From the NCBI GenBank assembly GCA_965229505.1, contig OZ245881.1, forward strand, positions 372,001 to 436,000: a DNA stretch of 64,000 bases, given 5' to 3'. How positions within the stretch are numbered: the stretch's first letter is position 1; each line of letters opens with the position of its first letter. Shown in pieces: positions 35,296 to 44,059 of this stretch. The position numbers and the translations under genes are program-made. The notes beneath the pieces were generated by a model, which had not been told where the DNA came from, did no database searches, and saw nothing but the letters and a program-made list of their open reading frames with translations. This DNA comes from UBA6059 sp040219045 (GTDB lineage: Bacteria > Bacteroidota > Bacteroidia > Cytophagales > Cyclobacteriaceae).

Positions 35296-37026
35296 ATGAT
35301 TACATCAACATTGGCAGTCGAAAAAGCCGTGGGAGAGACACGTAGATTGACCGGATCGGAAGCATTGCTTCAGTGCCTGATCGCAGAGGGTGTGGAAACC
35401 ATTTTCGGGTATCCGGGAGGCGCTATCATGCCCATCTACGACAAGTTGTATCACTATAGCGACCAACTCCACCACATACTTACACGTCATGAGCAAGGTG
35501 CATCACATGCTGCTCAGGGATATGCGCGTGTCACGGGTCGCACAGGTGTCTGCTTTGCCACCTCTGGTCCAGGCGCAACTAACCTGATCACGGGTATCGC
35601 AGATGCGCAAATCGACTCTACCCCTATCGTGTGCATTACGGGTCAGGTGCCCTCGCACCTTCTTGGCTCTGATGCATTTCAGGAAACTGACGTGATCGGC
35701 ATCTCCATGCCCGTCACAAAGTGGAACTATCAGGTCACAAGGGCGGAAGAAATTCCGGAAGCCATAGCAAGGGCATTCTACATTGCCAACAGTGGTCGAC
35801 CCGGCCCTGTATTGATCGATATCACAAAGGATGCACAGTTCGGCGAGTTTGACTTTTCGTACAAGAAATGTCAGAAGATCAGGAGCTACCATCCCTACCC
35901 GATCATCGATGAACACAAGGTGTCAGAGGCTGCCGCGATCATCAATCAAGCCAGGAAGCCATTCATTCTGGTAGGACATGGTGTGTTGATCTCAGAGGCT
36001 CAGTCTGAGCTCCTCGCCCTATCGGAAAAGGCTGGTATACCCATGGCGTCCACACTGCTCGGACTATCTGCTGTACCGAACAATCACCCGAACTATGTCG
36101 GCTACCTCGGTATGCATGGCAATTATGGACCTAACGTAAAGACAAATGAGTGTGATGTGCTCATTGCGATCGGCATGCGATTCGATGACCGGGTCACAGG
36201 TGACCTTAACAAGTATGCTAAGCAAGCCAAAGTGATTCATATTGAGATCGACCCGTCAGAAATCGATAAGAATGTAAAGACGACCGTTGCGATCATCGCT
36301 GATGCGAAGCAGGCACTAAGATCCCTTAACGCCCAAGTTGCTGAGGCTGAGCATAAATCATGGCTCAATGAGTTTCGCGAATGCGATAAAATAGAGTTCG
36401 AAAAGGTGATCGGTAAAGAAATCAATCCCTCCTCAGGTGGCATCACCATGGCTGAAGTCATCAAGCGCATCTCTGATATGACAGACGGCAAGGCGATTGT
36501 GGTAACAGATGTAGGGCAACATCAGATGGTCGCCACGCGCTATTATGAATTTGCGGATACGGATAGTAATGTGACTTCCGGCGGACTGGGAACTATGGGA
36601 TTTGCGCTACCTGCTGCCATGGGTGCAAAAACGGGACAACAGGATCGCATGGTCATCGCCGTCATAGGTGATGGTGGATTCCAGATGACCATCCAGGAAC
36701 TGGGCACTATTTCCCAGGGTGATATCGCGGTGAAAATACTGGTGCTGAACAATAATTTTCTCGGCATGGTACGTCAGTGGCAGCAGCTCTTCTTTGATAA
36801 ACGCTACGCTTTCACTGAACTGACCAATCCCAATTTCCAGCTCATCGCTCAGGGATATGCTATCCATGCGCAGAAGGTTGAGGAGCGAAAAACGCTTGAC
36901 ACAGCACTAAAAACCTGGCTCGACTATGATGGTCCATCGTTTTTGGAAGTAGTAGTTGAGCAAGAGGAAAATGTGTTTCCCATGGTGCCATCAGGTGCCT
37001 CAGTTTCAGATATCAGATTGGAATAA
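35296..37026 (+). CDS. ilvB: Acetolactate synthase large (catalytic) subunit
   Basis: The product has 576 residues. It joins two pyruvates to acetolactate, or pyruvate and 2-ketobutyrate to acetohydroxybutyrate. The N-terminal domain holds the catalytic glutamate region (IFGYPGGAIMPIYDKL, then HEQGASHAAQGYAR). The C-terminal domain has the thiamine diphosphate motif (GDGGFQMTIQELGTISQ ... NNNFLGMVRQW). The central FAD-binding part is also full length. The start ATG lies 12 bp after ilvD, and ilvN follows after 14 bp, encoding the regulatory partner of the same holoenzyme. Confidence 0.96.
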   Translation: MITSTLAVEKAVGETRRLTGSEALLQCLIAEGVETIFGYPGGAIMPIYDKLYHYSDQLHHILTRHEQGASHAAQGYARVTGRTGVCFATSGPGATNLITGIADAQIDSTPIVCITGQVPSHLLGSDAFQETDVIGISMPVTKWNYQVTRAEEIPEAIARAFYIANSGRPGPVLIDITKDAQFGEFDFSYKKCQKIRSYHPYPIIDEHKVSEAAAIINQARKPFILVGHGVLISEAQSELLALSEKAGIPMASTLLGLSAVPNNHPNYVGYLGMHGNYGPNVKTNECDVLIAIGMRFDDRVTGDLNKYAKQAKVIHIEIDPSEIDKNVKTTVAIIADAKQALRSLNAQVAEAEHKSWLNEFRECDKIEFEKVIGKEINPSSGGITMAEVIKRISDMTDGKAIVVTDVGQHQMVATRYYEFADTDSNVTSGGLGTMGFALPAAMGAKTGQQDRMVIAVIGDGGFQMTIQELGTISQGDIAVKILVLNNNFLGMVRQWQQLFFDKRYAFTELTNPNFQLIAQGYAIHAQKVEERKTLDTALKTWLDYDGPSFLEVVVEQEENVFPMVPSGASVSDIRLE

Positions 37027-37040
37027 TTAATAAGATTACT

Positions 37041-37631
37041 ATGTCAAATTCTATATATAGCGAAGATCATTCTGATAAGACAGAAAAAGAGTTTACCCTG
37101 TCCGTACTCACCGAGGACAAGGCGGGCTTACTCAATCATATCACGATCATTTTCAACAGACGCAAGATGAACATCACCAGTCTCAACGTCTCAACGACGG
37201 AGGTGAATGGGGTGAGTAGGTTTACGATCGTCATTACTACCACCCGGGAAACCATTGAGAAAGTCGTGAAGCAAATACGTAAACTAATCGATGTGCTTGG
37301 GGCGTTTGTCTACGAAGAGCATCAAGTATACTATCAGGAAATAGCGCTCTACAAGCTGCCAACAAGCATTTTTATGGGGGGACTGAAAATTGAAAACCTC
37401 GTGAGAAGTCATGGCGCTCGTATACTGGTGATCGAAGAAGATCACATCGTAATTGAAAAAACAGGACACAAGGAGGAGACCCACAAGTTGTACAAAGAGC
37501 TGGAGCCGTATGGCATACTGGAGTTTGTACGCTCTGGCCGGGTCGCTATCTCCCAATCCAAACGTAAAACTGAAACTTTCCTCAAGGAACTAGAGGAAAC
37601 CAAATCGAATAAACTAATCCTAAACTCGTAA
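37041..37631 (+). CDS. ilvN: Acetolactate synthase small (regulatory) subunit
   Basis: The product has 196 residues. An ACT domain at ~17-90 (FTLSVLTEDKAGLLNHITIIFNRR) is the valine-binding feedback site of the family. The C-terminal ~100 residues match the acetolactate synthase small-subunit C-terminal domain (KIENLVRSHGARILVIEEDHIVIEKTG...). It should bind IlvB and give valine inhibition. Gene order and 14-24-bp gaps with ilvB and ilvC support one transcript. Confidence 0.94.
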   Translation: MSNSIYSEDHSDKTEKEFTLSVLTEDKAGLLNHITIIFNRRKMNITSLNVSTTEVNGVSRFTIVITTTRETIEKVVKQIRKLIDVLGAFVYEEHQVYYQEIALYKLPTSIFMGGLKIENLVRSHGARILVIEEDHIVIEKTGHKEETHKLYKELEPYGILEFVRSGRVAISQSKRKTETFLKELEETKSNKLILNS

Positions 37632-37655
37632 TCGAAATTTTTAACAATCAATACA

Positions 37656-38702
37656 ATGGCAAAAATCAATTTTGGAGGAACTGAGGAAGAAGTGGTAACC
37701 CGCGAAGAATTCCCTTTGGCTAAAGCGCTCGAGACACTCAAAGACGAAACCATCGCTATCCTAGGCTATGGTGTGCAAGGGCCTGGACAGGCGCTCAACC
37801 TCAAAGACAATGGCTTCAACGTGATCGTTGGACAAAGAAAGGATTCAAAGACATGGGACAAAGCTGTCGCCGATGGCTGGGTACCGGGAGAGACACTTTT
37901 TGAGCTCGAAGAGGCATGTGAAAAAGGAACTATTCTACAGTTCTTGCTTTCAGACGCAGGGCAGATTGCACTTTGGCCTACCGTAAAAAAACACCTCACT
38001 CCGGGTAAAGCACTTTACTTTTCTCACGGCTTTGGTATTACGCACAATGATCAAACAGGTATCGTTCCACCCGCTGATGTGGATGTCATTCTTGTCGCGC
38101 CTAAGGGGTCAGGCACTAGTCTCAGGAGACTTTTTGTAGCAGGTAAAGGCTTAAACTCTTCTTTCGCAATTCATCAGGACGCTACTGGCAATGCACGCAA
38201 CAGAGTCATTGCTTTGGGTATCGGTGTTGGATCAGGCTATCTATTCGAAACCAACTTCAAGAGAGAAGTAAACAGTGATCTTACCGGAGAGCGTGGTAGC
38301 CTGATGGGAGCTATTCAGGGCTTGTTTGCAGCACAGTATGACCTCCTCAGAAAGAAAGGTCACTCACCTTCAGAAGCATTTAACGAAACCGTGGAAGAGG
38401 CGACTCAATCTCTCTATCCATTAGTCGCTGAGAACGGCATGGACTGGATGTACGCCAACTGCTCTACTACTGCCCAGCGCGGTGCATTGGATTGGTGGAA
38501 GAAATTTAGAGATGCCGTCGCACCTGTATTTGAAGATCTTTATGAAAGCGTAGAATCAGGTAATGAAGCAAGGATATCTATCGAAGCGAACTCTAAGCCG
38601 GACTATCGCGTGAAATTGGAAGCAGAGCTCGACGAGCTGCGTGAGTCTGAGATGTGGCGTACTGGGGCGACTGTGAGGAAACTCCGACCTGAAAATAAGT
38701 AA
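37656..38702 (+). CDS. ilvC: Ketol-acid reductoisomerase
   Basis: The product has 348 residues. It isomerises and reduces acetolactate with NADPH to the dihydroxy acid used by IlvD. The Rossmann motif near residue 36 reads GYGVQGPGQAL, where many bacterial enzymes have GYGSQGHAHAL. The metal-binding and knot-domain segments are present (LVAPKGSGTSLRRLF; REVNSDLTGERGSLMG; SPSEAFNETVEEATQSLYPL). The overall wording, including the C-terminal VRKLRPEN, resembles fungal mitochondrial Ilv5 more than enterobacterial IlvC, as I recall those sequences. It starts 24 bp after ilvN. Confidence 0.95.
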   Translation: MAKINFGGTEEEVVTREEFPLAKALETLKDETIAILGYGVQGPGQALNLKDNGFNVIVGQRKDSKTWDKAVADGWVPGETLFELEEACEKGTILQFLLSDAGQIALWPTVKKHLTPGKALYFSHGFGITHNDQTGIVPPADVDVILVAPKGSGTSLRRLFVAGKGLNSSFAIHQDATGNARNRVIALGIGVGSGYLFETNFKREVNSDLTGERGSLMGAIQGLFAAQYDLLRKKGHSPSEAFNETVEEATQSLYPLVAENGMDWMYANCSTTAQRGALDWWKKFRDAVAPVFEDLYESVESGNEARISIEANSKPDYRVKLEAELDELRESEMWRTGATVRKLRPENK

Positions 38703-38775
38703 AAAGTTATTGTTAAGAGATTGGCTTTGGAGCATTAGAGTGAAGCAATTGTAGCACTTGGCTGGACAAAACAAG

Positions 38776-38850
38776 ACACCCTCCTCACCTCCCTCAAGGG
38801 AGGAATGTGTCCCCTTGAGCCGTCCGCGGAAGCGGGGACTATAGGGGTTT
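38776..38850. repeat. Nested-hairpin intergenic repeat, copy 2
   Basis: It contains CCTCCCTCAAGGGAGG (a perfect hairpin) and TCCCC...GGGGA around a CCGTCCGCGGAAGCG segment, flanked by ACACCCT and ATAGGGGT. It is related to 30794-30870. It separates ilvC from ilvA and could alter transcript stability or read-through into ilvA. Confidence 0.6.
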
Positions 38851-38911
38851 TAGCCTAGTATGTACTTGCCTAGACTGTAATGCTTTTGAGACATCCTGAA
38901 ATTTCCCTTCC

Positions 38912-40177
38912 ATGACCACAGCAGCGAAATCAAAATTGATCAGCATAGAGAAAATACTCCAGGCCAGAGCCAGGCTGAAGAATGTGGTGCGCAATACGCC
39001 TACAGAGTACAACGCAGGACTATCTGAGCGGTATGGTGCCAACGTCTATCTTAAACGTGAAGATCTACAGATCGTGCGCTCGTACAAGATTCGTGGGGCG
39101 TACAACAAAATGGCGAGCCTTTCAGCTGATCAGAAGAAGAAGGGTATCGTAGCAGCCAGCGCTGGAAATCATGCGCAAGGTGCTGCGCTCTCATGTAAGT
39201 TGCTCAGTGTTCATGGAAAGATATTCATGCCCACACCTACGACCGAGCAAAAGGTCAATAAGGTGAAATCCTTTGGAAAGGACATGGTCGAGGTAGTGCT
39301 AGTTGGAGACACCTTCGATGATGCCTATGCTGCTGCCATGAAAGACTGTGAGGAGAATGGAAAGGCATTTATTCACCCCTTCGAAGATCGCAAAGTGATC
39401 GAAGGTCAAGGTACAGTAGGTGCTGAAATCATGGATGAAGTCACCGGACCAATCGACTATCTACTCCTACCCATCGGTGGTGGTGGACTATCAGCTGGTG
39501 TTGGTAGCTACATCAAGACCTTGAGCCCCTCCACTAAGATCATAGGTGCAGAACCCGCTGGTGCACCTGCCATGCACACCAGCCGTGCCAACGGCAAATG
39601 GACTGCCTTGGATCACATTGACAAGTTTGTCGATGGAGCAGCCGTCAAAGCGGTTGGTAAACTCAACTTCGATATTTGTCAGGAAGTTTTTGATGATATC
39701 GTACTCGTACCCGAAGGCAAGGTCTGCACCACAGTATTAGAGCTCTATAACAATGAGGGTATCATCGTCGAACCTGCTGGTGCGCTGACCACCTCTTCTC
39801 TAGACCTGATCAAAGACGAAATCAAAGGCAAGACTGTAGTATGCGTCGTGAGCGGAGGTAATAATGATATCGTGCGAATGGCAGAGATCAGAGAGCGATC
39901 TATGCTCTATGAAGGACGCAAGCAGTACTTCATTGTCAAGTTCCCGCAACGCGCTGGTGCTTTGCGCGAATTCCTCGTGGAAGTACTAGGGCCTAAAGAT
40001 GATATTGTGCTCTTCGAGTATACCAAGAAAACGGCTCGTGAGAATGGCCCTGCGTTGATTGGTATCGAACTCAAGAAAAAAGAGGACTATGATGCACTGA
40101 TCGCACGGATGGACCAGTACAATGTCAACTATCAACTCCTCAACAATCAGCCAGAGCTGTTTGGGATGCTGATTTAG
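38912..40177 (+). CDS. ilvA: Threonine deaminase (threonine ammonia-lyase)
   Basis: The product has 421 residues. This PLP enzyme converts threonine to 2-ketobutyrate, the first committed step to isoleucine. The PLP lysine is in the motif VRSYKIRGAYNK (~residues 53-64). GGGGLSAG binds the phosphate. The last ~90 residues (KQYFIVKFPQRAGALREFLVEVL...) form the single ACT-like regulatory domain of the shorter biosynthetic type, likely to mediate isoleucine feedback. A 209-bp gap with a repeat separates it from ilvC, so it may also have its own promoter. The leader peptide upstream nevertheless makes sense for the whole set. Confidence 0.94.
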   Translation: MTTAAKSKLISIEKILQARARLKNVVRNTPTEYNAGLSERYGANVYLKREDLQIVRSYKIRGAYNKMASLSADQKKKGIVAASAGNHAQGAALSCKLLSVHGKIFMPTPTTEQKVNKVKSFGKDMVEVVLVGDTFDDAYAAAMKDCEENGKAFIHPFEDRKVIEGQGTVGAEIMDEVTGPIDYLLLPIGGGGLSAGVGSYIKTLSPSTKIIGAEPAGAPAMHTSRANGKWTALDHIDKFVDGAAVKAVGKLNFDICQEVFDDIVLVPEGKVCTTVLELYNNEGIIVEPAGALTTSSLDLIKDEIKGKTVVCVVSGGNNDIVRMAEIRERSMLYEGRKQYFIVKFPQRAGALREFLVEVLGPKDDIVLFEYTKKTARENGPALIGIELKKKEDYDALIARMDQYNVNYQLLNNQPELFGMLI

Positions 40178-40294
40178 CACATCTCTCCAGTACTTTTAGC
40201 CCTCCTATCATCGATGAAGACCTGCGAATTTTTCAAAACTTCGTGAGGTCTACTTCATACAAACACTCTGCCCTAAAATTGAATTTTTGTGGGT

Positions 40295-40326
40295 AACTAC
40301 AAATTTTTACACTAATTTTTGTAGTT
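40295..40326 (+). promoter_or_regulatory. Inverted-repeat operator before the DUF4143 ATPase gene
   Basis: AACTACAAA (40295-40303) and TTTGTAGTT (40318-40326) form a perfect 9-bp inverted repeat with a 14-bp AT-rich spacer, ending 4 bp before the start codon. Position and symmetry suggest a binding site for a dimeric regulator, possibly the ATPase itself through its C-terminal winged helix. Confidence 0.5.
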
Positions 40327-40330
40327 TAGT

Positions 40331-41485
40331 ATGAATATTGATACAATAAATCGCAGTAAATCCATGCAACGACTCTTGCAGGCTACATTGAAAAAATGGC
40401 TTTTTCGTAAGAAGATCATACTTATCTATGGTGCGCGGCAGGTAGGAAAAACGACATTAGCCAAGTCAATTCTCAAAGAGTATGGTGATTTAAGAGGCTA
40501 CTACAACTGCGAGCTACCATCCATAGCCCAGTTATTATCAGAGGAGCCATCTATGCTCAGGCAAGAGTTCGGGGAACAAAAACTCATAGTGCTGGATGAG
40601 GCGCAGTTCGTATCAGACATAGGCCGTAAGCTCAAAATAATATCTGATGAACTACCCGAACTACAGGTAATAGCCACTGGTTCGTCAAGCTTCGACCTGG
40701 CACAAAGAACGAGCGAACCACTGACGGGCAGGGCGCTGACATTCTTGCTATACCCAATATCCTTTAGTGAAATACTACAGGAGCATCGCCCGGTAGAGCT
40801 AAAGGCCAAATTAGACACCTTGCTCCGCTTCGGGAGCTATCCTGAACTAGTCAATGCATCCGCAGAAGAAGCAAGAATCCTCCTAGATGACCTGTCTGCC
40901 AGGTATTTGTACAAGGACGTTCTGATGTTTGAAAATCTCAGAAGAGCAGACTCACTGCACAAACTCCTCCAATTACTCGCACATCAGATCGGGTCAGAAG
41001 TCTCCACCCACGAACTGGCCAAAGCCCTAAAAATAAATGAGCGAACCGTCAGTCGATACATTGATCTCCTTGAAAAAGCATTTGTGATTTTCGGCCTTTC
41101 ATCACTTAGCAGAAATCTGAGAAAGGAAATTGCTAAGAAAAAGAAAATCTACTTTTATGATGTCGGCATTAGAAATAGTATCATCCAACAATATCAACCC
41201 ATGGATATTCGGAATGACCGAGGTGCGCTGTGGGAAAATTTTCTTATTGTGGAAAGAATGAAGCTCCTCAGCAGCCGTCAACTCAATCCAAAACAGTACT
41301 TCTGGAGAACACACGACCAGCAAGAGGTGGATTATTTGGAAGAAAGCGATGGTCACTTAACGGCATATGAATTCAAATGGCAGACGAAAAAAAACAAAAT
41401 TCCAACTGCCTTTGCAAAGGCCTATCCAGATGCCTCTTTTCAATGGATTGATCAGTCCAATTTCACGGGGTTTGTCAGTTCATAA
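40331..41485 (+). CDS. AAA+ ATPase with C-terminal DUF4143 domain
   Basis: The product has 384 residues. The Walker A motif is GARQVGKTT (~35-43) and the Walker B motif is LIVLDEAQ (~85-92). A sensor-like ATGSSSFDL follows. The C-terminal half has a winged-helix part (THELAKALKINERTVSRYIDLLEKAFVIFGL) and the DUF4143 nuclease-like fold, with EVDYLEE and YEFKW matching the acidic/Lys pattern of PD-(D/E)xK enzymes. This family is widespread, often horizontally moved and poorly understood. It follows ilvA after 153 bp but has its own operator, so it is probably an independent unit. A downstream ATG (MQRLL) is an alternative start. Confidence 0.85.
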   Translation: MNIDTINRSKSMQRLLQATLKKWLFRKKIILIYGARQVGKTTLAKSILKEYGDLRGYYNCELPSIAQLLSEEPSMLRQEFGEQKLIVLDEAQFVSDIGRKLKIISDELPELQVIATGSSSFDLAQRTSEPLTGRALTFLLYPISFSEILQEHRPVELKAKLDTLLRFGSYPELVNASAEEARILLDDLSARYLYKDVLMFENLRRADSLHKLLQLLAHQIGSEVSTHELAKALKINERTVSRYIDLLEKAFVIFGLSSLSRNLRKEIAKKKKIYFYDVGIRNSIIQQYQPMDIRNDRGALWENFLIVERMKLLSSRQLNPKQYFWRTHDQQEVDYLEESDGHLTAYEFKWQTKKNKIPTAFAKAYPDASFQWIDQSNFTGFVSS

Positions 41486-41511
41486 TGTAGATGATTGATA
41501 CTTATGAAGGC

Positions 41512-42651
41512 TTATTTCTTACCAGAAGCTTTCACAGCGTCCCACATTTCCTGAGTCATCACCCCACGAAAACCGACGTGATCCTGGCCTGTATCAGGGC
41601 TGGATTGCATTCTTGCGCTAGCGCGATAGCTACTGCAATAGCTCTCATTGCATAAAAAGGATCCTCCGCGCTGCACGCGCTGTGGCATATAAGGCTGCCG
41701 CGGATCATACGGTTGAGCTGCGCCTTGAGGGTCAGTCAGGATTCCGGCATTAGCGCATTCTTCGTAGTAGCCGGTATTGTACCAGTCTGAGGTCCACTCC
41801 CATACATTGCCTGCCATGTCGTAAAGGCCATAGCCATTTGGCGCATAGGATTTCACCGGAGCTGTGGTGAAGTAGCCATCATCCTGAGAATTATGCTCGG
41901 GAAACTTACCTTGCCAGGTATTACCACATACTGTAATGTCCCTGCCTTCACCCCAGGGATATAGTTTATTGACCAGTCCTCCCCGAGCAGCGAACTCCCA
42001 TTCTGCCTCAGTCGGAAATCTCTTACCAGCCCATTCCAGATAAGCTTGAGCATCTTCCCAGGAGATCTGCACGGCTGGATGGTTCATCTTGTCTTCAATG
42101 CTGCTCCCCTCTCCCTGAGGTTGCCGCCAATGGGCATCTTTGACCCAGCTCCACCACTGCGCCCAGTCGGCCAGATTGTCGGTAGCCACAGGTGTGAAGA
42201 CCATAGAAGCTGCTACTAATACACTGTCATGAGGCTTGGGTGTCCCTGGTGGTACCTGTGCCTTCAACACTTCCCAGTCGGGTGCTTTTTCCGCTACCGT
42301 AATGTAGTTGGTGGCTGCTACGAACTCGGCGAATTGCGCATTGGTCACTTCTGTGGCATCCATCCAATAGCCGCTTACACGCACTCGATGCGCCGGGTAC
42401 TCATCCGCTCTTGCCTGGGTATCACCTTCTATCGCACCCATGATAAACTCTCCACCTGGTATCCACACCATACCGGGAGGGCCGTCTGCAGGCACTGGTG
42501 AGTTGTTTTCTATGAGGGTATTTGATTTTTCCGAATTATCATTGACAGCAGGTTTATTTTCGCAACTACCGATTGTAGTAGCAATGAACAAAACCACCAG
42601 ATTGCGGTAGCTCAATAAATCCAATCCAAAAAAACTGCCTGGTTCCATCAT
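41512..42651 (-). CDS. Formylglycine-generating enzyme family lipoprotein (SUMF1/FGE)
   Basis: The product has 379 residues. The N-terminal hydrophobic segment ends in GSC (Cys near residue 30), fitting a lipoprotein. The FGE-sulfatase domain starts at GMVWIPGGEFIMG and includes YPWGEG, GLYDMAGNVWEWTSDWY and HVGFRG. Both catalytic cysteines of true FGEs are present in RGGSFLCNESYCSSYR (Cys334 and Cys339, spaced as in human FGE). It should oxidise the Cys of a sulfatase CxAxR motif to formylglycine. The sulfatase at 46923-48488 has exactly that motif. The lipoprotein signal would put the reaction outside the cytoplasm. Its start overlaps the upstream gene's stop by 4 bp (ATGATGA-type). Confidence 0.87.
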   Translation of the reverse strand: MMEPGSFFGLDLLSYRNLVVLFIATTIGSCENKPAVNDNSEKSNTLIENNSPVPADGPPGMVWIPGGEFIMGAIEGDTQARADEYPAHRVRVSGYWMDATEVTNAQFAEFVAATNYITVAEKAPDWEVLKAQVPPGTPKPHDSVLVAASMVFTPVATDNLADWAQWWSWVKDAHWRQPQGEGSSIEDKMNHPAVQISWEDAQAYLEWAGKRFPTEAEWEFAARGGLVNKLYPWGEGRDITVCGNTWQGKFPEHNSQDDGYFTTAPVKSYAPNGYGLYDMAGNVWEWTSDWYNTGYYEECANAGILTDPQGAAQPYDPRQPYMPQRVQRGGSFLCNESYCSSYRASARMQSSPDTGQDHVGFRGVMTQEMWDAVKASGKK

Positions 42652-43346
42652 TGCAATTTGAGAGCTCCTTTAGTTTTTAGTTCGTGTGTGATCAGCCTGG
42701 CGATTTCAGCAGCCTCTTTATCAATCGATTTAGGATCCTTTGTGCGAGTCTGGCCAGTCCAAATTAATTGTTCAGTCGCCACATCGTATAAGTTGGATTC
42801 AAGAAAATAGGTAGATGCTGTTTCGTAGTATCCAGGTGTATACACCGTGTTGTAAACATATCCGTAGTAGCCAGTATATCCATAATTGTAGGCGGGGTAG
42901 GCCGGGAATCCTACACTAATTGACGAACCTGTAGCCGCATGGTAACGCTCTTCTTTTTGGACATCAAGGACGGCCATGACCAAAATGGCGTCAAAATTAA
43001 ACTCTTCTATTCTTTTACGGATGTGTTCCTTGACTTGCTCGTCCGTTAGCTCCATCTCCTCGATCAATTCATTCCTACCGGCCAATGGAAAAATATCAAA
43101 GGTAGCGATGACAGGCGCCCCCGCAGTTCTCAAAGCACTGGCTAATTCCGTCTCCAGGACAGCTCTACCATTCATATTGGGAGAAAGTGTAACCACACCG
43201 ATTTTCTTGAAATCTTTGGTGGTAGATGATGGGTCTTTCCAGGAGCCAACTAATTCAGTGGGTTTGCATTGAGTAAATACAGCACCGAATATGGATAGCA
43301 TGAAAAACACCAAGACGTGCCGGCAAAAATATTGTAGAATCCTCAT
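42648..43346 (-). CDS. Conserved hypothetical lipoprotein
   Basis: The product has about 232 residues from the ATG at 43346 (MRILQYF), chosen because it gives a clean signal ending FTQC. An ATG at 43364 and a TTG at 43403 are also in frame. After Cys the sequence LVGSWKDPS...KIGVVTLSPNMNGRAVLETEL suggests a small alpha/beta domain like that of DUF4136-type lipoproteins. A central Tyr/Pro/Gly-rich tract (PAYPAYNYGYTGYYGYVYNTVY) and a C-terminal ANTI-TolB-like segment (LYDVATEQLIWTGQTRT) follow. No function is known. It overlaps the FGE gene by 4 bp, so the two are coupled. Confidence 0.75.
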   Translation of the reverse strand: MRILQYFCRHVLVFFMLSIFGAVFTQCKPTELVGSWKDPSSTTKDFKKIGVVTLSPNMNGRAVLETELASALRTAGAPVIATFDIFPLAGRNELIEEMELTDEQVKEHIRKRIEEFNFDAILVMAVLDVQKEERYHAATGSSISVGFPAYPAYNYGYTGYYGYVYNTVYTPGYYETASTYFLESNLYDVATEQLIWTGQTRTKDPKSIDKEAAEIARLITHELKTKGALKLQ

Positions 43347-43473
43347 GTGGCGAAAATAAAACATTCCCCTTCGAGCCTGTGAAGATTCAACGATAATTGT
43401 CAAAGATTCATTCTAATCTTCAATGTAGCCTGCTAACAATTTGAATCAATTAGTAATCTGTATAAACTTGGTA

Positions 43474-44004
43474 ATGCTAAAATTATTACTGATTTCTGGA
43501 ATGCTATTTTGCTTTAGTCCTCTGCTCCTGGCGCAAGAGGAAGTAGAGATCGATGAAGAGGAAGAAGGTAAAAACCTCATTGCCGCCACTGTAGGGTATA
43601 CCTATATACGAGAAGCCGGAGAACTAGGAGCTACTGAAGCTGATGGCTTCTTTGTCCCAACTATTGGGTTGGATTATTTCAGAAAAGTTCATGCCAAATG
43701 GGAGATTGGTTTGATGCTTGACCTGGAACTTGGACAATACCTAATCATCAAAAAAGAGCTTGAAAGGGAGCGTGCCTTTATTGCCGCGTTTGCAGGGGCT
43801 TACAAGGTCACGCCTAACTTCCAGTTAGTTGCAGGAGCGGGGATAGAACTGGAAAAGCATAAGAACCTTGCCATTCTTAGATTAGGCGCAGAGCGCCAGT
43901 TTAATCTTGGTAATGAGTGGAGGCTGGGCCCGGCATTTTTCTTCGATTTTAAAGAAGGCTATGACACCTGGTCTTTGTCCCTCTCGTTGGGCAAGGAGTT
44001 TTAA
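43474..44004 (+). CDS. Small outer-membrane beta-barrel protein
   Basis: The product has 176 residues from the ATG at 43474; a TTG at 43441 would add residues before the signal peptide and is unlikely. The signal is MLKLLLISGMLFCFSPLLLAQ. An acidic stretch (EEVEIDEEEEGK) is followed by alternating hydrophobic strands and a C-terminal LSLSLGKEF. This fits an eight-strand OmpA/OmpW-like barrel. Its role is unknown. Confidence 0.7.
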   Translation: MLKLLLISGMLFCFSPLLLAQEEVEIDEEEEGKNLIAATVGYTYIREAGELGATEADGFFVPTIGLDYFRKVHAKWEIGLMLDLELGQYLIIKKELERERAFIAAFAGAYKVTPNFQLVAGAGIELEKHKNLAILRLGAERQFNLGNEWRLGPAFFFDFKEGYDTWSLSLSLGKEF

Positions 44005-44014
44005 ACTCTAGAAT

Positions 44015-44040
44015 CAAAAAAGGCCACTTAAGTGGCCTTA
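44015..44040 (-). terminator. Intrinsic terminator after the 44060-44542 gene
   Basis: The palindrome AAGGCCACTTAAGTGGCCTT (44020-44039) is followed on the minus strand by six T. On the plus strand the run is weaker, so it mainly serves the minus-strand gene but may stop both convergent units. Confidence 0.8.
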
Positions 44041-44059
44041 ACAATCACTTGGGGTTGAG

